64,000 nucleotides of DNA, from positions 5,145-69,144 of the forward strand of contig CAZFLD010000014.1 in assembly GCA_964519835.1 (NCBI GenBank), read 5' to 3'. The DNA comes from CAZFLD01 sp964519835 (GTDB taxonomy: Bacteria; Spirochaetota; Spirochaetia; DSM-27196; CAZFLD01). Positions within the stretch are counted from its first letter, which is position 1; each line of letters opens with the position of its first letter. The notes beneath the pieces are model-generated. The model was not told where the DNA came from. It saw nothing but the letters and a program-made list of their open reading frames with translations, and did not search any database. Positions 24,843 to 34,585 of the stretch are shown piece after piece. Both the position numbers and the translations under genes were made by a program.

Positions 24843-27800
24843 CTATCTGTGCTGGAGCACCACACGAACCGAGCCGTCGTCGGGATCGATCGGAATACGA
24901 AGACTCCTGATCTGGCCCCCGGCCGCCTGATTCGGGGCCACGGGTTCGCCATACTGCACCTGTGCGTCGGCCAGCCAGGAAACCTCGACGGCTCCGCCGT
25001 CTCGCGAGAGCGTCAGCGAACCGCCTTCCGGTCCCGAGACGGTGAAGTCTTCGCCCTCGGTGCCGTATAGATACACCGGGAGGTTTAGATAGACCTGGTG
25101 ATCTCCTAGATCCCCGATGTGTTCAACATCGATGGTAACTCGACCGTCGTCGTGCAGCTCGTAGGTCCACACGACCCGCGTGTTAGGCACCGCCCCGATG
25201 CTTGCGCCGACCGGCTGAGCCCAGCGAACGTCACTTGCTATCTCGAACACACGATCCAGCTCGATCCAGCGGAGGGTGCCGTTCTCCATGCCCTCCCAGG
25301 CGGGAGCATCGGAAGCCCCGTAGCGGACGAGGCTGCTCTGCATCATAGTGCCTTCAGGTCGGCCCGTGATTCTGTTCCGCATGGACAGGACCACACTACC
25401 GGTCTCCTCCGCCCAAAGGGCGATCGGTGCACCGGTTATCCGGCCCTGTTGGCTGCGTGGGTCGCCACTGTAGAAAACGAGGGTGTAGAGGTCCCCGTGC
25501 TTGAACGCGACCTGGCCATCCAACTCCCAAATGCCTTCTTCCATCTCGAAAGGAAGCGTTGCGGGCTCTACCCGCGAGGGCAGGGTAAATGCGTCGTAAG
25601 CCAGTCTCGCCCATTTTCCGGTCAGGTCAACGCGTCCGGGATCCCCTTCGAAGGCGTCGCCCCGGCCGCTCATGCCCCAATAGATGAGGTCCCGCTGCCA
25701 CTCCTCGGTGGTGGCCACGTAGTTCGTGATTGCGGCAACTCCCGGCTCTCCCGGTTCCGGCTGCGGCTGGAGGTGAAACTTTGCCGCCGCGATGGGAAAC
25801 TCCGGGTACGCGGCGTGGGCCCCTGGATGGCCGGAGTTGTACAACGGTATTACGGTTCTGGCGTTGATAGAGTTTGGACTTCGCAGTTCTCCGTCCGGCT
25901 GTGGCAGCCAGTGAAACTGCTGAAAGAAAAAGGCGCGGTCGAGGGACTCCTTCATCCGACTGACGAGAGCGGGGTCGCTTTGCGGCAGATCACGATATTT
26001 GTAGTAGTTCTGGATGTGAAGCGCCAGGGCCATGTTCTCGTAGTTGCCGTCCGGTCCCCATTGCTCCAAAAAGTACCCTGCGGGATGCTGTCCGAAAGCG
26101 TTCATGGTCTGGTAGGTGTCTGGTCGGGTGGAGGTGTAATCGGTGTACGCCCAGGTCATTCGTTCAAACTTGTCCAGAAAACGAGGCTCGCCTGTTGCCA
26201 GATGGAGGTTGAGATAGCCCGAAATAACGGCATTTACTTGGTTCGGCGTGAAGTGCGTGAAATTGCCGTAGTGATCGGCATAAAACAGCATCGCCTGCTC
26301 GTAGATGTCCTTTACTTCCGGGTCCAGGAGGTCCCGCAGGTGGTAGTACGCATGTGCCAGGTTCTCGAACTGAAAGAATCCGGCACCAGACAGGCCGTCG
26401 CCTGCATCCGCCGGAATACTCCGAATTATGCCGACCGATGAGATGTTGTTGATCATCGCCAGCGCGGAGAGCTGAGCCCGATTTAGCACGGCCTCGTTGT
26501 GATAGGTGAGGTTCGTTTCGGTCGGGACAGTCAAGAGCGCAGCGAAGTTCCCCATATGGAGGGTGTTGTTCGCCTTTGGGTAGAAAAAGTTGTGCCAGTT
26601 GACTTCTGGGAACACAAGGTTACCCGATTCATGAACAAAGAAGCCGTAGGCAGGGCTTTGTGGATCTATGACCTGTTTGTCGAACACATAGTTCAGGTGC
26701 GGAAGCCCTCCGTAGTAGCCCCACATAAGCGCTTCCAGCTGTGGGTTTTCCAGGCTGTCTACATATTCCCGGGTCACCTCCGGCCACTCGATGTCTACGT
26801 CGAAGTCCGTCTCCGGATCAAAACGTAGCATCGCCTCGCGAGCCCGTCTCTGAAGTGGGCCCTGCACCGTAATGCCTCCCACCTCGAAGGTCCCACCGCG
26901 GAGCGCCCGCGCCGCTTCGGGTGTCGGCGTCAGCAACTCGGGAGAAGAGGGCAGATAGATTGCGTCCCCTACATCCGCGTTCTGGCTAATCCGCCAGACG
27001 GTGTCTGTTACGTCGACCGTGGAATCCTCCCCACCGCCAAGCGCAACGCCCGGCTCTATCTTGAGGGTACGCCGCACGGCAAACCCATTGGTAACGGCAA
27101 CGGCAAAGTCGTCGGGACCGGCGTACAGTTCGCCGTTGGGCTTGTACACCGAAACGTCTACCACGTCTTCCTGTTCGTTAGTAAACGGATAGGTGTAGAC
27201 CCGGAACGCGGCGACCGACTCCGGCAGGTATGCGTACAGGTCGGTGGGGGTCGTTTCAGTGACGCCGAGTTTCGCGATGCCGCCGATGCCCCAGTTGTCT
27301 GTGGCCGGCAAGCCGATCTCGACGCGGTCGCCGTGCTGCCCACCAATAAAGCTTACACGCCAGATGCCGGACTCCTCGGAATCAATCTCAGGGATGTGCA
27401 GAATAATCTCCCTTCCAAACTCCGGAAGAACATCGCTGAAATCATAGAAGAGCACCGTGTCGCCGTTGGGCGAATATACCGTGACGTACTGGAACTCCCG
27501 GAAATGCCTGGTCCCAACGCCGGTGTTCTCGTACTTGACGTAGATGGCCTCCGGCGCGGAATCGTACTCCGCGAGCATGTACACGCCCTGCATCTCGTTT
27601 CCTGCCATCTTGAACAGGACCGCTGCCTGGTAGACCGGAAAGCGTGCCTGGATGCGCTCGATTGCGGTTGGTGGAGTCTCCGTTTCCACCCCCGCGTTGA
27701 TGGGCTCTCTGCCCCTCAGCTCTTCGGAAACTCCAGTGCCAAACGCCGCAGGCGCCAAAAGAAGCGCCACGACAATTCCCAAAACAAGACGTCTTTTCAT
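24843..27800 (-). CDS. Large secreted protein with toroid-like central domain, possible polysaccharide lyase
   Basis: A 985-residue exported protein. The N-terminus MKRRLVLGIVVALLLAPAAFG is a Sec signal peptide without a lipobox. Residues about 50-330 look like beta-sandwich modules (YVTVYSPNGDTVLFYDFS, VDVSVYKPNGEL). Residues about 350-700 are helix-rich with paired helices (FENLAHAYYHLRDLLDPEV, NAVISGYLNLHLATGEPRFLDKF), the pattern of an (alpha/alpha)n toroid as in polysaccharide lyases or GH88-like enzymes. The C-terminus is again beta-rich. AAGGAGGG precedes the ATG. I do not recognise the exact family; periplasmic or surface glycan processing is the best guess. The 327-bp gap to 28127 shows no gene. 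Confidence 0.6.
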   Translation of the reverse strand: MKRRLVLGIVVALLLAPAAFGTGVSEELRGREPINAGVETETPPTAIERIQARFPVYQAAVLFKMAGNEMQGVYMLAEYDSAPEAIYVKYENTGVGTRHFREFQYVTVYSPNGDTVLFYDFSDVLPEFGREIILHIPEIDSEESGIWRVSFIGGQHGDRVEIGLPATDNWGIGGIAKLGVTETTPTDLYAYLPESVAAFRVYTYPFTNEQEDVVDVSVYKPNGELYAGPDDFAVAVTNGFAVRRTLKIEPGVALGGGEDSTVDVTDTVWRISQNADVGDAIYLPSSPELLTPTPEAARALRGGTFEVGGITVQGPLQRRAREAMLRFDPETDFDVDIEWPEVTREYVDSLENPQLEALMWGYYGGLPHLNYVFDKQVIDPQSPAYGFFVHESGNLVFPEVNWHNFFYPKANNTLHMGNFAALLTVPTETNLTYHNEAVLNRAQLSALAMINNISSVGIIRSIPADAGDGLSGAGFFQFENLAHAYYHLRDLLDPEVKDIYEQAMLFYADHYGNFTHFTPNQVNAVISGYLNLHLATGEPRFLDKFERMTWAYTDYTSTRPDTYQTMNAFGQHPAGYFLEQWGPDGNYENMALALHIQNYYKYRDLPQSDPALVSRMKESLDRAFFFQQFHWLPQPDGELRSPNSINARTVIPLYNSGHPGAHAAYPEFPIAAAKFHLQPQPEPGEPGVAAITNYVATTEEWQRDLIYWGMSGRGDAFEGDPGRVDLTGKWARLAYDAFTLPSRVEPATLPFEMEEGIWELDGQVAFKHGDLYTLVFYSGDPRSQQGRITGAPIALWAEETGSVVLSMRNRITGRPEGTMMQSSLVRYGASDAPAWEGMENGTLRWIELDRVFEIASDVRWAQPVGASIGAVPNTRVVWTYELHDDGRVTIDVEHIGDLGDHQVYLNLPVYLYGTEGEDFTVSGPEGGSLTLSRDGGAVEVSWLADAQVQYGEPVAPNQAAGGQIRSLRIPIDPDDGSVRVVLQHR

Positions 27801-28127
27801 CGCTTACCCTCCTTGGATAATCGTGCTTTTGTCCATATTGCGGTGGGAAGTCGCACCGGGGCACTCTCTGGTTTGGCTCATAGTTTCAGTCTTTTCGACG
27901 TTCCTCCGGTGCCGGGGATGTCTCGATAAATCCGGAACAACGGTCCAAAGCAACAAGAGGCGATGGGTTACGAGCCGATACATGCTGATAAAATTTTCGA
28001 TTTTTCCGCGGTTTTTCCCATGATCACGGAAAACCGAACATGACGGCCGAGTAAGTGTAGGCCATGAGAATCCCACATGGGACGGCACACCGGAGTAGAA
28101 CCGCGCTGCGGCTTCGCCGCCGTACGC

Positions 28128-29165
28128 CTATCGGTCACCTGCCCAGTCAAACGCGGCACACACAAATGTATCCGGCCGGTCGATCAAGCCGTCGAAGGCC
28201 GTCTTGGCGTCCCGGTACGGAAGTACATGCGTCAGCAATGGTCCAACGGCCAGCCGCTCCTCTCGGATTAAGCGAATCGCTTCGGCGGCGTTTCGAAGTC
28301 GCGATATGCCGCCGTGTTGTTCGAATTGTGGAAACGCAGCTTCGTGGGCGCCAATCACTGTGCGATTATCGTGGGCGGCTCGAAAGAAGGCATAGGTGTC
28401 GATTGTACTGCCGAACTTGGGTGAGCCCAGCAGCACATACTCGCCACCGCGGCGGGCAAACTCCGCGCTCGAAACAATAATGTCCGGTTTCCCAACCGCA
28501 TCGACACAAATATCCGCAAAGTCGTCGAAGCCTGCCTCGCGCATCGCGCGGCGGATATCCTTCTTGTCGCTTGTTGCCGTGTGCCTGATCCCCGTCTCAG
28601 CCGCGATGTTTCGCCGCCTCTCGATCGGGTCGATCCCGATTACGCGCGCGCCACCGATAGTGTACAACTGAGCGGCAAGGTTGCCGATAACCCCAAGGCC
28701 GTAAACAAGGACCGTTGCACCAAGGGTTCGCGAAGAGACCAGCGGCGCCGTCAGCGATATTTCGCTCAGTCGCGCAAAAAGTGACTCGGGTCGAAACTGC
28801 TCGTGCGTGAGCTTGACCACAAACGCGGTGCTTGGCCTGATCGTATAGTAGGCACCGTGGGGACGGGCCGAGAAGACGTAGTCCCCCGGCGAGAATCCTT
28901 CCACCTTGGCGCCGCACGCAACAACCTCCGCGACATTTGTGTACCCGCTGTTAAACGGGTATGAACCCCAGGCACCCGGTACGCCGACGTTTGGGTTTTC
29001 TCCCGTGTAGATCGCACCCTCGGTTCCCGGCGATATCAGAGACCATCGGGTCTTGATGATCATCTCGGATTCGTCGATGTCTGCTTCCCGGATTGTCTCC
29101 TTGCGAAACTCAATGGTTCTCGGTGCGGTGAACACCACTCGTTCGCCTGTGTACTCGCGACCCAT
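28128..29165 (-). CDS. Medium-chain dehydrogenase/reductase, sugar-dehydrogenase-like
   Basis: A 345-residue MDR protein. The N-terminal GroES-like domain carries SLISPGTEGAIYTGE and SGYTNVAEVVACG; the Rossmann domain shows VYGLGVIGNLAAQL near residue 163 and the acidic ID that prefers NAD. The catalytic zinc Cys of classical alcohol dehydrogenases is replaced by Ser/Pro in the SLISPGTE segment, as in the bacterial 'ISPGTE' branch often found with Gfo/Idh sugar enzymes. The ATG is preceded by a poor AGGGAGAAA. It diverges from the epimerase at 29432 across 266 bases that hold no gene. Confidence 0.82.
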   Translation of the reverse strand: MGREYTGERVVFTAPRTIEFRKETIREADIDESEMIIKTRWSLISPGTEGAIYTGENPNVGVPGAWGSYPFNSGYTNVAEVVACGAKVEGFSPGDYVFSARPHGAYYTIRPSTAFVVKLTHEQFRPESLFARLSEISLTAPLVSSRTLGATVLVYGLGVIGNLAAQLYTIGGARVIGIDPIERRRNIAAETGIRHTATSDKKDIRRAMREAGFDDFADICVDAVGKPDIIVSSAEFARRGGEYVLLGSPKFGSTIDTYAFFRAAHDNRTVIGAHEAAFPQFEQHGGISRLRNAAEAIRLIREERLAVGPLLTHVLPYRDAKTAFDGLIDRPDTFVCAAFDWAGDR

Positions 29166-29431
29166 GGCTTTCTCCCTATTTCAATCTTTTTCCAATTTGC
29201 AAATCGATCCGATACAGCTTCTACGGTTTCTCACTTTCAGCAACAGTCTATCTTGCTCCGAAGCCGAGGCAATGCAATCGCACGGCTTTGGCGGAGTGTA
29301 CCGAGGATTTGGCTTGCGGGACCTAATTTCCGTTCAACCGGGCATCACAAAAGCGCCGTCGTAGCAAAAACCGGTGCTGACGGCAAAAGAAACAAGAGGC
29401 GAGTGGCAATAATCGGTGGGAGCATAACAAC

Positions 29432-30247
29432 ATGAACGACTGGAAACTATTTCCGTTTAATAACTATTTTGCCTTTTCCGACAGGTCGTACTCCGCCGAT
29501 GAAATGTGGGATATCGCCAAGGCGTCAGGTTATGACAAGTTTTACTACTCCTTCCCGCGAGCCGAGCAGGATGGGATCAGGGTCGCCTCGGGAATCAGGG
29601 AACAACGCCGTCGTACCGGCCTGGGCCTTGGAGCGCTTTACACGGTGGTCCGGATGCACGAGCCGGTTCCCGAGGGAGGCGCCTCGGTTGTTGACGCAAT
29701 GGACTGCTTGGAACCTGGCGACACCTTGGAGCTTGCGCTTATGCTCGAGTGGAAACAAGATCGCTCGGATCCTCAGCACGATCAGATGGCGATCGATTTG
29801 CTCGATGCTTGGCTCGCTGAGGCGGAAAAGCGTGACCTCGAGATCTCTCTGTATCACCACTTTGGTTTTTGGATGGAGCGATTCGACGACTGCCTGAGGC
29901 TCGCGAAAAAGATCGACAATCCAAGGCTGGGAGTGACCTTCTGCGGCTACCATTGGTACGCAGTGGATAGGGAAGAACTCGACGGAAAACTCGATGCGGC
30001 GCGGGACTATTTGAAAATCGTAAATGTCTGTGGCAGTCGCTATGCGCCGGAAACGAAACAAATGCCGACCGGCTACACCATCGAGCCCGTCGGACGCGGC
30101 GATTTCCCTCTGAGCCGGGTAATTGCGGCCATGCGCCGGATCGGCTATACGGCAGATGTCGGTTTTCAGGGTTACAAGCTCGGGGGAGATGCCGAGGCAA
30201 ATCTCGCTGAGTCGATTAGGGGCTGGCGGGCTGCGGTCGCGGAGTAG
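29432..30247 (+). CDS. Sugar phosphate isomerase/epimerase (TIM barrel), complete paralogue
   Basis: A 271-residue TIM-barrel isomerase, the complete counterpart of the cut gene at 1-645. The likely metal and substrate positions are E in LEISLYHHFGFW near 145, D/H in LGVTFCGYHWYAVD near 175 and Q in VGFQGYKLGG near 245. The start ATG follows GTGGGAG. It is the first gene of a plus-strand cluster with an RmlD-like reductase, a DegT aminotransferase and a GHMP kinase. It may supply a keto-sugar for transamination (inference). Confidence 0.85.
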   Translation: MNDWKLFPFNNYFAFSDRSYSADEMWDIAKASGYDKFYYSFPRAEQDGIRVASGIREQRRRTGLGLGALYTVVRMHEPVPEGGASVVDAMDCLEPGDTLELALMLEWKQDRSDPQHDQMAIDLLDAWLAEAEKRDLEISLYHHFGFWMERFDDCLRLAKKIDNPRLGVTFCGYHWYAVDREELDGKLDAARDYLKIVNVCGSRYAPETKQMPTGYTIEPVGRGDFPLSRVIAAMRRIGYTADVGFQGYKLGGDAEANLAESIRGWRAAVAE

Positions 30248-30409
30248 TGTAGCGGCGGACGGCGGCGCCTCGCTTCTAAATAAGTGCCCGCCTGACAGAA
30301 AACCAGCCTGTGAGAAGCTCCGGGCTTTCGAAAAATGCGACACACCTTGCCAAAAGCTCCGGACGCCCGGCCAATAAACACCGCGTAGAGTTTGGATGGA
30401 GGCACAGTG

Positions 30410-31303
30410 ATGATCGACTCCCTGTTGGTTTTTGGCGGCGGCGGTTTTGTAGGCGGTAACCTGTGTACCATTGCCCTTCGCTGCGGCGCCCGAGTCCATA
30501 TCGCCGACTCCAAGGTGCGTGACGCGATTCCGGGGGCCGAGTGGCATCAGGTGGACATAACGGACACCACCCAAGTGAAAGGCCTGCTAACGGAGCTGCG
30601 ACCAAATTTCGTCGTGGATCTTGCGGCAGTCTCAGATATCGACCTTGCGGAAAAGAATAATCACATTGCACACAGCATCAACGTCACCGCCGCGGAGACC
30701 GTGGCCAAAGGCTGCGCCGAGTTGGGGGCACATTTTTTGTATTTTTCGAGCGACGCAGTCTATTCCGGGGCGGAAGGCCCTTATAAAGAGAGGCACGCCC
30801 TCGACCCCGTGAACTACTATGGGCGTAGCAAAAAAGAGGGAGAAGCGGCAATCTCCGCGGCGTTGCCCGATGCTACGCTGGTGCGTATTTCCCTTGCGCT
30901 CGGTTTCCCCGTGACCGACGGCAATTCTTTTTTCGCTTCGCTGGTCAACAAGCTCGACGCGGGAAACACGGTGAGCGCTCCGGCCGACGAGGTTCGAACA
31001 CCCCTTGATGTCCTTACGATTTCGGAGGCCGTCTTGGAGCTCCTCGAGCAGAAACACGCCGGGCCAATCAACCTGGGAAGCACGTCGAGTATGGACAGGG
31101 CCGCACTGACACGGCGGGCGGCGGAGCTCCTCGGCTACCCACATGCCTCCATTGACGACGGGCCCGCCGAAAAACCGGGTCGCGCGCCGCGGCACAAAAA
31201 TGGCATCATCGATGTTACCGCGGCGCAATTGCTACTAACAACAACTCTGCCGAGCGCCCAAGGCGCCATCGAAAGAGCAATACGTGAGAGGCTAGACAAA
31301 TGA
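30410..31303 (+). CDS. Extended SDR, RmlD-like sugar nucleotide or sugar reductase
   Basis: A 297-residue NAD(P)-dependent protein. GGGGFVGG at 9-16 is the cofactor loop (GxxGxxG), and the catalytic pair is Y137-x3-K141 (YYGRSK), with SSDAVYSG before it as in dTDP-4-dehydrorhamnose reductases. The ATG at 30410 is chosen for the GGAGG seven bases upstream; GTG at 30407 and TTG at 30392 are alternatives. It overlaps the aminotransferase gene by four bases. RmlD itself works with an epimerase and a dTDP-sugar; no dTDP-sugar genes are present here, so the substrate probably differs. Confidence 0.85.
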   Translation: MIDSLLVFGGGGFVGGNLCTIALRCGARVHIADSKVRDAIPGAEWHQVDITDTTQVKGLLTELRPNFVVDLAAVSDIDLAEKNNHIAHSINVTAAETVAKGCAELGAHFLYFSSDAVYSGAEGPYKERHALDPVNYYGRSKKEGEAAISAALPDATLVRISLALGFPVTDGNSFFASLVNKLDAGNTVSAPADEVRTPLDVLTISEAVLELLEQKHAGPINLGSTSSMDRAALTRRAAELLGYPHASIDDGPAEKPGRAPRHKNGIIDVTAAQLLLTTTLPSAQGAIERAIRERLDK

Positions 31304-32511
31304 AAAAACCTGAAGTTGTGCATGAGCTCGAAATCAAGTTTGGGAACGAGTATGGCCCCGAGGAAGAGCAGGCGGCAATCGATGTTATTCGAACAGGAGC
31401 CCCCTCGTGCGGGGCGAAGGTAAAAGAGTTTGAGGACGCTTTCGCCGCCTACTGCGGGACCAGATACGCGCTTACCTGTACGTCCGCAACAACGGGCCTG
31501 ACACTCTCCGGGATTGCTGCAGGGGTTGGCGCTGACACCGAAGTCATTACAACACCCTTGAGCTGGATTGCTACTGCAATGGCCTACACCGCACTCGGGG
31601 CGGAGGTCAAATTCTGTGACGTAGATCCCAACACCCTCAATATGGACCCGGATACGTTAGAGGCCCTTATCACGGAAAGGACCAAGGCCATCGTGCCGGT
31701 GCACTTGGCCGGCAACTGCTGTGAGATGGACCGGATTATGGAGATTGCCGATCGCCACGGTATTGTTGTTATCGAGGACTGTGCCCACGCACCTGGCGCC
31801 GAGTACAACGGAAAACGTGCGGGCAATCTTGGAAACATGGGTGTGTTTAGCTTTCACCAACAGAAAAACATGGCGACGCTCGGTGAGGGAGGCATGGTCA
31901 CTACCAACGACAAAAAACTCTTTGACGCCGTGCTGTCCTATAGATCACTCTGCTGTCGTATATACGGTGGTAGCGACAAGTACCTTCCGATAGACGAGGT
32001 GAAGCACCCGATGAACAAGGCCTACTGGATGCTTCAGTTCGACGATATTGGATTCAACTTCCGCATGACGGACATTCAGGCCGCGGTGGGACTCGAGCAG
32101 CTCAAGAAAGTAGATGGCTTCAATCGCAAGCGACGAGAGGTCGCAGCAAAGCTGGACCATGCGCTTGCCGGCGTCCCCACCGTCCGGACCCCAATAAACG
32201 AAGACCATTGTCTTCCGACGCGGCACCTTTACCCAATCCAGCTTGCGGAGAATCATCCGCTGGGCAAACGAGATTTTATGTGGGAGATGTACTATACCCA
32301 CGGCATCAAGGTCTGGAACCACTACATGCCGATGCACCTTACAGAGCCCTACCTCGAGCGCGGACACACGGCCGGGGAGTGCCCGGTAGCGGAGAAAGCG
32401 CACGATTGCTTCGTAACGCTCCCTATCCATCCACGGCTCACCGATGAGGCCGTCTTGTATATGGCGGATTGTGTCAAGGATCTCAGCCTGTCTGCGGAGG
32501 AGACCGCGTGA
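31300..32511 (+). CDS. DegT/DnrJ/EryC1/StrS-family PLP aminotransferase
   Basis: A 403-residue sugar or cyclitol aminotransferase. The PLP site is clear: D160 in VVIEDCAHA, the Schiff-base K189 in FSFHQQKNMATLGEGG, and the N-terminal STATTGLTL-type phosphate loop (TSATTGLTL at 61-69). Members transfer an amino group to keto-sugars or keto-cyclitols, usually nucleotide-linked. The start overlaps the upstream stop and the stop overlaps the kinase start, so four genes (29.4-33.7 kb) form one unit. The product is probably an amino sugar or aminocyclitol, made or degraded (inference). Confidence 0.9.
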   Translation: MKKPEVVHELEIKFGNEYGPEEEQAAIDVIRTGAPSCGAKVKEFEDAFAAYCGTRYALTCTSATTGLTLSGIAAGVGADTEVITTPLSWIATAMAYTALGAEVKFCDVDPNTLNMDPDTLEALITERTKAIVPVHLAGNCCEMDRIMEIADRHGIVVIEDCAHAPGAEYNGKRAGNLGNMGVFSFHQQKNMATLGEGGMVTTNDKKLFDAVLSYRSLCCRIYGGSDKYLPIDEVKHPMNKAYWMLQFDDIGFNFRMTDIQAAVGLEQLKKVDGFNRKRREVAAKLDHALAGVPTVRTPINEDHCLPTRHLYPIQLAENHPLGKRDFMWEMYYTHGIKVWNHYMPMHLTEPYLERGHTAGECPVAEKAHDCFVTLPIHPRLTDEAVLYMADCVKDLSLSAEETA

Positions 32512-33701
32512 GCGGGGCGGACACTCGCGCTCACGTCGACTCCGAGGCTCGGCGGGCTGCCATAATCGAGACCTTCGCGGAATGCTACGGCGGGGAGCCG
32601 ACTGGTTGGGTTCGCGCACCGGGGCGGGCCGAGCTACTCGGCACCGACACGGACGACCACCTTGGCTACGTGATGACCATGTCCATTCATCTGGACACCT
32701 GGATCGCTTTCCGGCCTTCCGGCTCGACGCGGTGCAGAATCTTTTCGATGAATCTCGAGGAGGAGGCAGCCTTTGAAATCGAGGCGGCGCACAAAGCCCC
32801 TGAGGCCACCTTCGAACGCTACGTTTCCGGCGTGGCCGCGGCCTTCGCGATACGCGGCTATCCGGTAGAAGGCGTGGACGCGGTCGTGCACGGCACAGTG
32901 CCTGTCGGTGGTGGATTGAGCTCCTCGGCGTCGCTGGAAATTGCTACTGCACAAATGTTTATGGCTGTCGGGGGCTTCGAGCCGCCGACGATCGAAATAG
33001 CGCTTGCGGCGCAAGAGGCGGAGAACAAATCCGCGGGCGTTATATGTGGTATCCTTGACCAATACTCCTCCCAGTTTGGAAAGGAACAGACGGCCATACT
33101 CCTGGACTGTCGTTCTCTTTCCCACGTCGAGGTGGCCGTTCCAAAAGACATCAGCGTTGTTGTTTGCGACACAAACTTCAAACGCACTCTCGGCGCCTCG
33201 GAATACGGTAACCGCCGCGCGGAGTGTGACGAAGCGACTCGACTTCTCCGAGAAAAAGACCCGTCGATACACACCCTTCGGGATGTCAATCCCAAACGCT
33301 TTGAGGCATTAAAGGCGGTGCTGCCGCCAAAGCTCGAGCCGCGTGCACGCTTTATCGTTGAGGAGAACGTACGCGTCGTCGAATTTATGTCCGCGGTGGT
33401 GCACGACGACAGGTCTGCGATGCAGAGGCTGTGCGCCGCCTCCTACGTCGGAATGCGGGAATTGTACCAAAAAACAGTCCCCGCCATGGACCACATGTAC
33501 GATGCAATGACTTCCGCTCCCGGCTGCATCGCGGCACGGCAATCAGGTGGCGGTTTCGGTGGATGTATGATCGCCTACGTAGAAGCGGCCAGAGTTGACG
33601 ATTTTGCTGCCGATGTAGTCTCGAAGTACAAAGAGCTTTCCGGGATCGACGCGGCGGTGTACCCGACGGCGCCCTCCGTGGGTGCCGGCCTGCTCCTCTA
33701 G
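32508..33701 (+). CDS. GHMP kinase of galactokinase type with altered sugar-binding motif
   Basis: A 397-residue GHMP-family kinase. The ATP loop is PVGGGLSSSASLE, the catalytic-Asp region is GILDQYSSQFG and the C-terminal GSGFGG-like loop is QSGGGFGGCM, all as in galactokinase. The diagnostic N-terminal galactose motif GRVNLIGEHTDYN reads GRAELLGTDTDDH (residues 39-51), so the Glu and His that contact galactose are replaced by Thr and Asp while D49 is kept. The sugar is therefore probably not galactose. GTG start with GCGGAGGAG upstream, overlapping the aminotransferase stop. The enzyme would phosphorylate the sugar handled by this operon. Confidence 0.82.
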   Translation: MSGADTRAHVDSEARRAAIIETFAECYGGEPTGWVRAPGRAELLGTDTDDHLGYVMTMSIHLDTWIAFRPSGSTRCRIFSMNLEEEAAFEIEAAHKAPEATFERYVSGVAAAFAIRGYPVEGVDAVVHGTVPVGGGLSSSASLEIATAQMFMAVGGFEPPTIEIALAAQEAENKSAGVICGILDQYSSQFGKEQTAILLDCRSLSHVEVAVPKDISVVVCDTNFKRTLGASEYGNRRAECDEATRLLREKDPSIHTLRDVNPKRFEALKAVLPPKLEPRARFIVEENVRVVEFMSAVVHDDRSAMQRLCAASYVGMRELYQKTVPAMDHMYDAMTSAPGCIAARQSGGGFGGCMIAYVEAARVDDFAADVVSKYKELSGIDAAVYPTAPSVGAGLLL

Positions 33702-34585
33702 TGTGGTTGCGGTTCCGAATCCCTCTCCGAGTACTTCTTTAAGGCCCGGTACAAACTCGTCCGTGAGTTGAAGCCACACGCATCGGCGACGTGTTGTGCC
33801 GTGCAGTCGTTGTCTTTGAGCATTCGCATAGCGTGGCGAACCCGGAGTTGCGTGACAAAACGGGAAAACGTGATTCCGAGTGACTTGTGGAAGTAGGCGG
33901 AGAAGTAGGAAGAGCTCATGGCAAAACGATCCGCCACAGAGGTAAGACTCAAGTCCTCAGGAGCGTGTGCCCGAATGTAGCTGAGGATTCGCTCGAGCTT
34001 CTCAACTTGATCCGGGCCGTACTCCTCGTGTAGACCGGGCGCCGGCGTGGTGTCGAGTCCTGCCATTGTGGTCCGCATAAGCGTGGTAACCAGGGTTAGA
34101 AGCAGCGACTTTGTCATAAGCTCGTAGCCCGGACGCTTTTCGCTCATCTCGCGGCCGATCCGCGCCACTAGATTACCAACCAATTTCGTTTCGCTCTCCG
34201 GCAGCTTTATCTGATTGGCAAAATGTGAGCCGTGGTAAAGAAAAAGGCGAAGATACCGTGCATCAAAGCTGTCGTCCTCCGAGCGGCATAGAAGCTCCGG
34301 GTCGAAGTGAATGGATGTTTCATAGAGGGGATGGTGCCGGCTGAAGGTAAGCCGGTGGCGCTCGACATTGTTCACAACAATCACATCGCCGGCCTCCACA
34401 TCAAAGACTTTGTCCTCGATCTCGTAGCGACCGCGACCACGGCGGACGTATGAAATCTCGACACAATCGTGCCAGTGGAACACCGGCGAGCTCACTGCAG
34501 GCCCATCGGGATGAAAAACTCCCACGGGAAAGTCGGCGTCAGGAGTGCCTACGGTGTGAAAAATCCGCGCGTCGGCGATGTCCAT
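33698..34585 (-). CDS. AraC-family regulator with cupin N-terminus (1)
   Basis: A 295-residue regulator. The N-terminal cupin-like sensor (FHWHDCVEISYVRRGRGRYEIED near residues 37-60) binds a sugar in AraC-type proteins. The C-terminal 100 residues are the double helix-turn-helix, with SLTSVADRFAMSSSYFSAYFH and the AraC signature region around QHVADACGFNSRTSLYRAL. It starts immediately after the TAG of the second AraC gene and shares its overall layout with that protein, so the pair arose by duplication. Likely target: the transporter operon or the kinase operon on either side. Confidence 0.9.
   Translation of the reverse strand: MDIADARIFHTVGTPDADFPVGVFHPDGPAVSSPVFHWHDCVEISYVRRGRGRYEIEDKVFDVEAGDVIVVNNVERHRLTFSRHHPLYETSIHFDPELLCRSEDDSFDARYLRLFLYHGSHFANQIKLPESETKLVGNLVARIGREMSEKRPGYELMTKSLLLTLVTTLMRTTMAGLDTTPAPGLHEEYGPDQVEKLERILSYIRAHAPEDLSLTSVADRFAMSSSYFSAYFHKSLGITFSRFVTQLRVRHAMRMLKDNDCTAQHVADACGFNSRTSLYRALKKYSERDSEPQPH

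Noticed and set aside
25119..26441. A 440-residue plus-strand frame
   Set aside because: Fully antisense to the large secreted-protein gene with its own signal peptide and ribosome binding site.
27862..27880. A 14-base match (CTCTCTGGTTTGG region) to the start of the UroD-like gene
   Set aside because: Chance matches of this length are expected in 64 kb and no further similarity flanks it.
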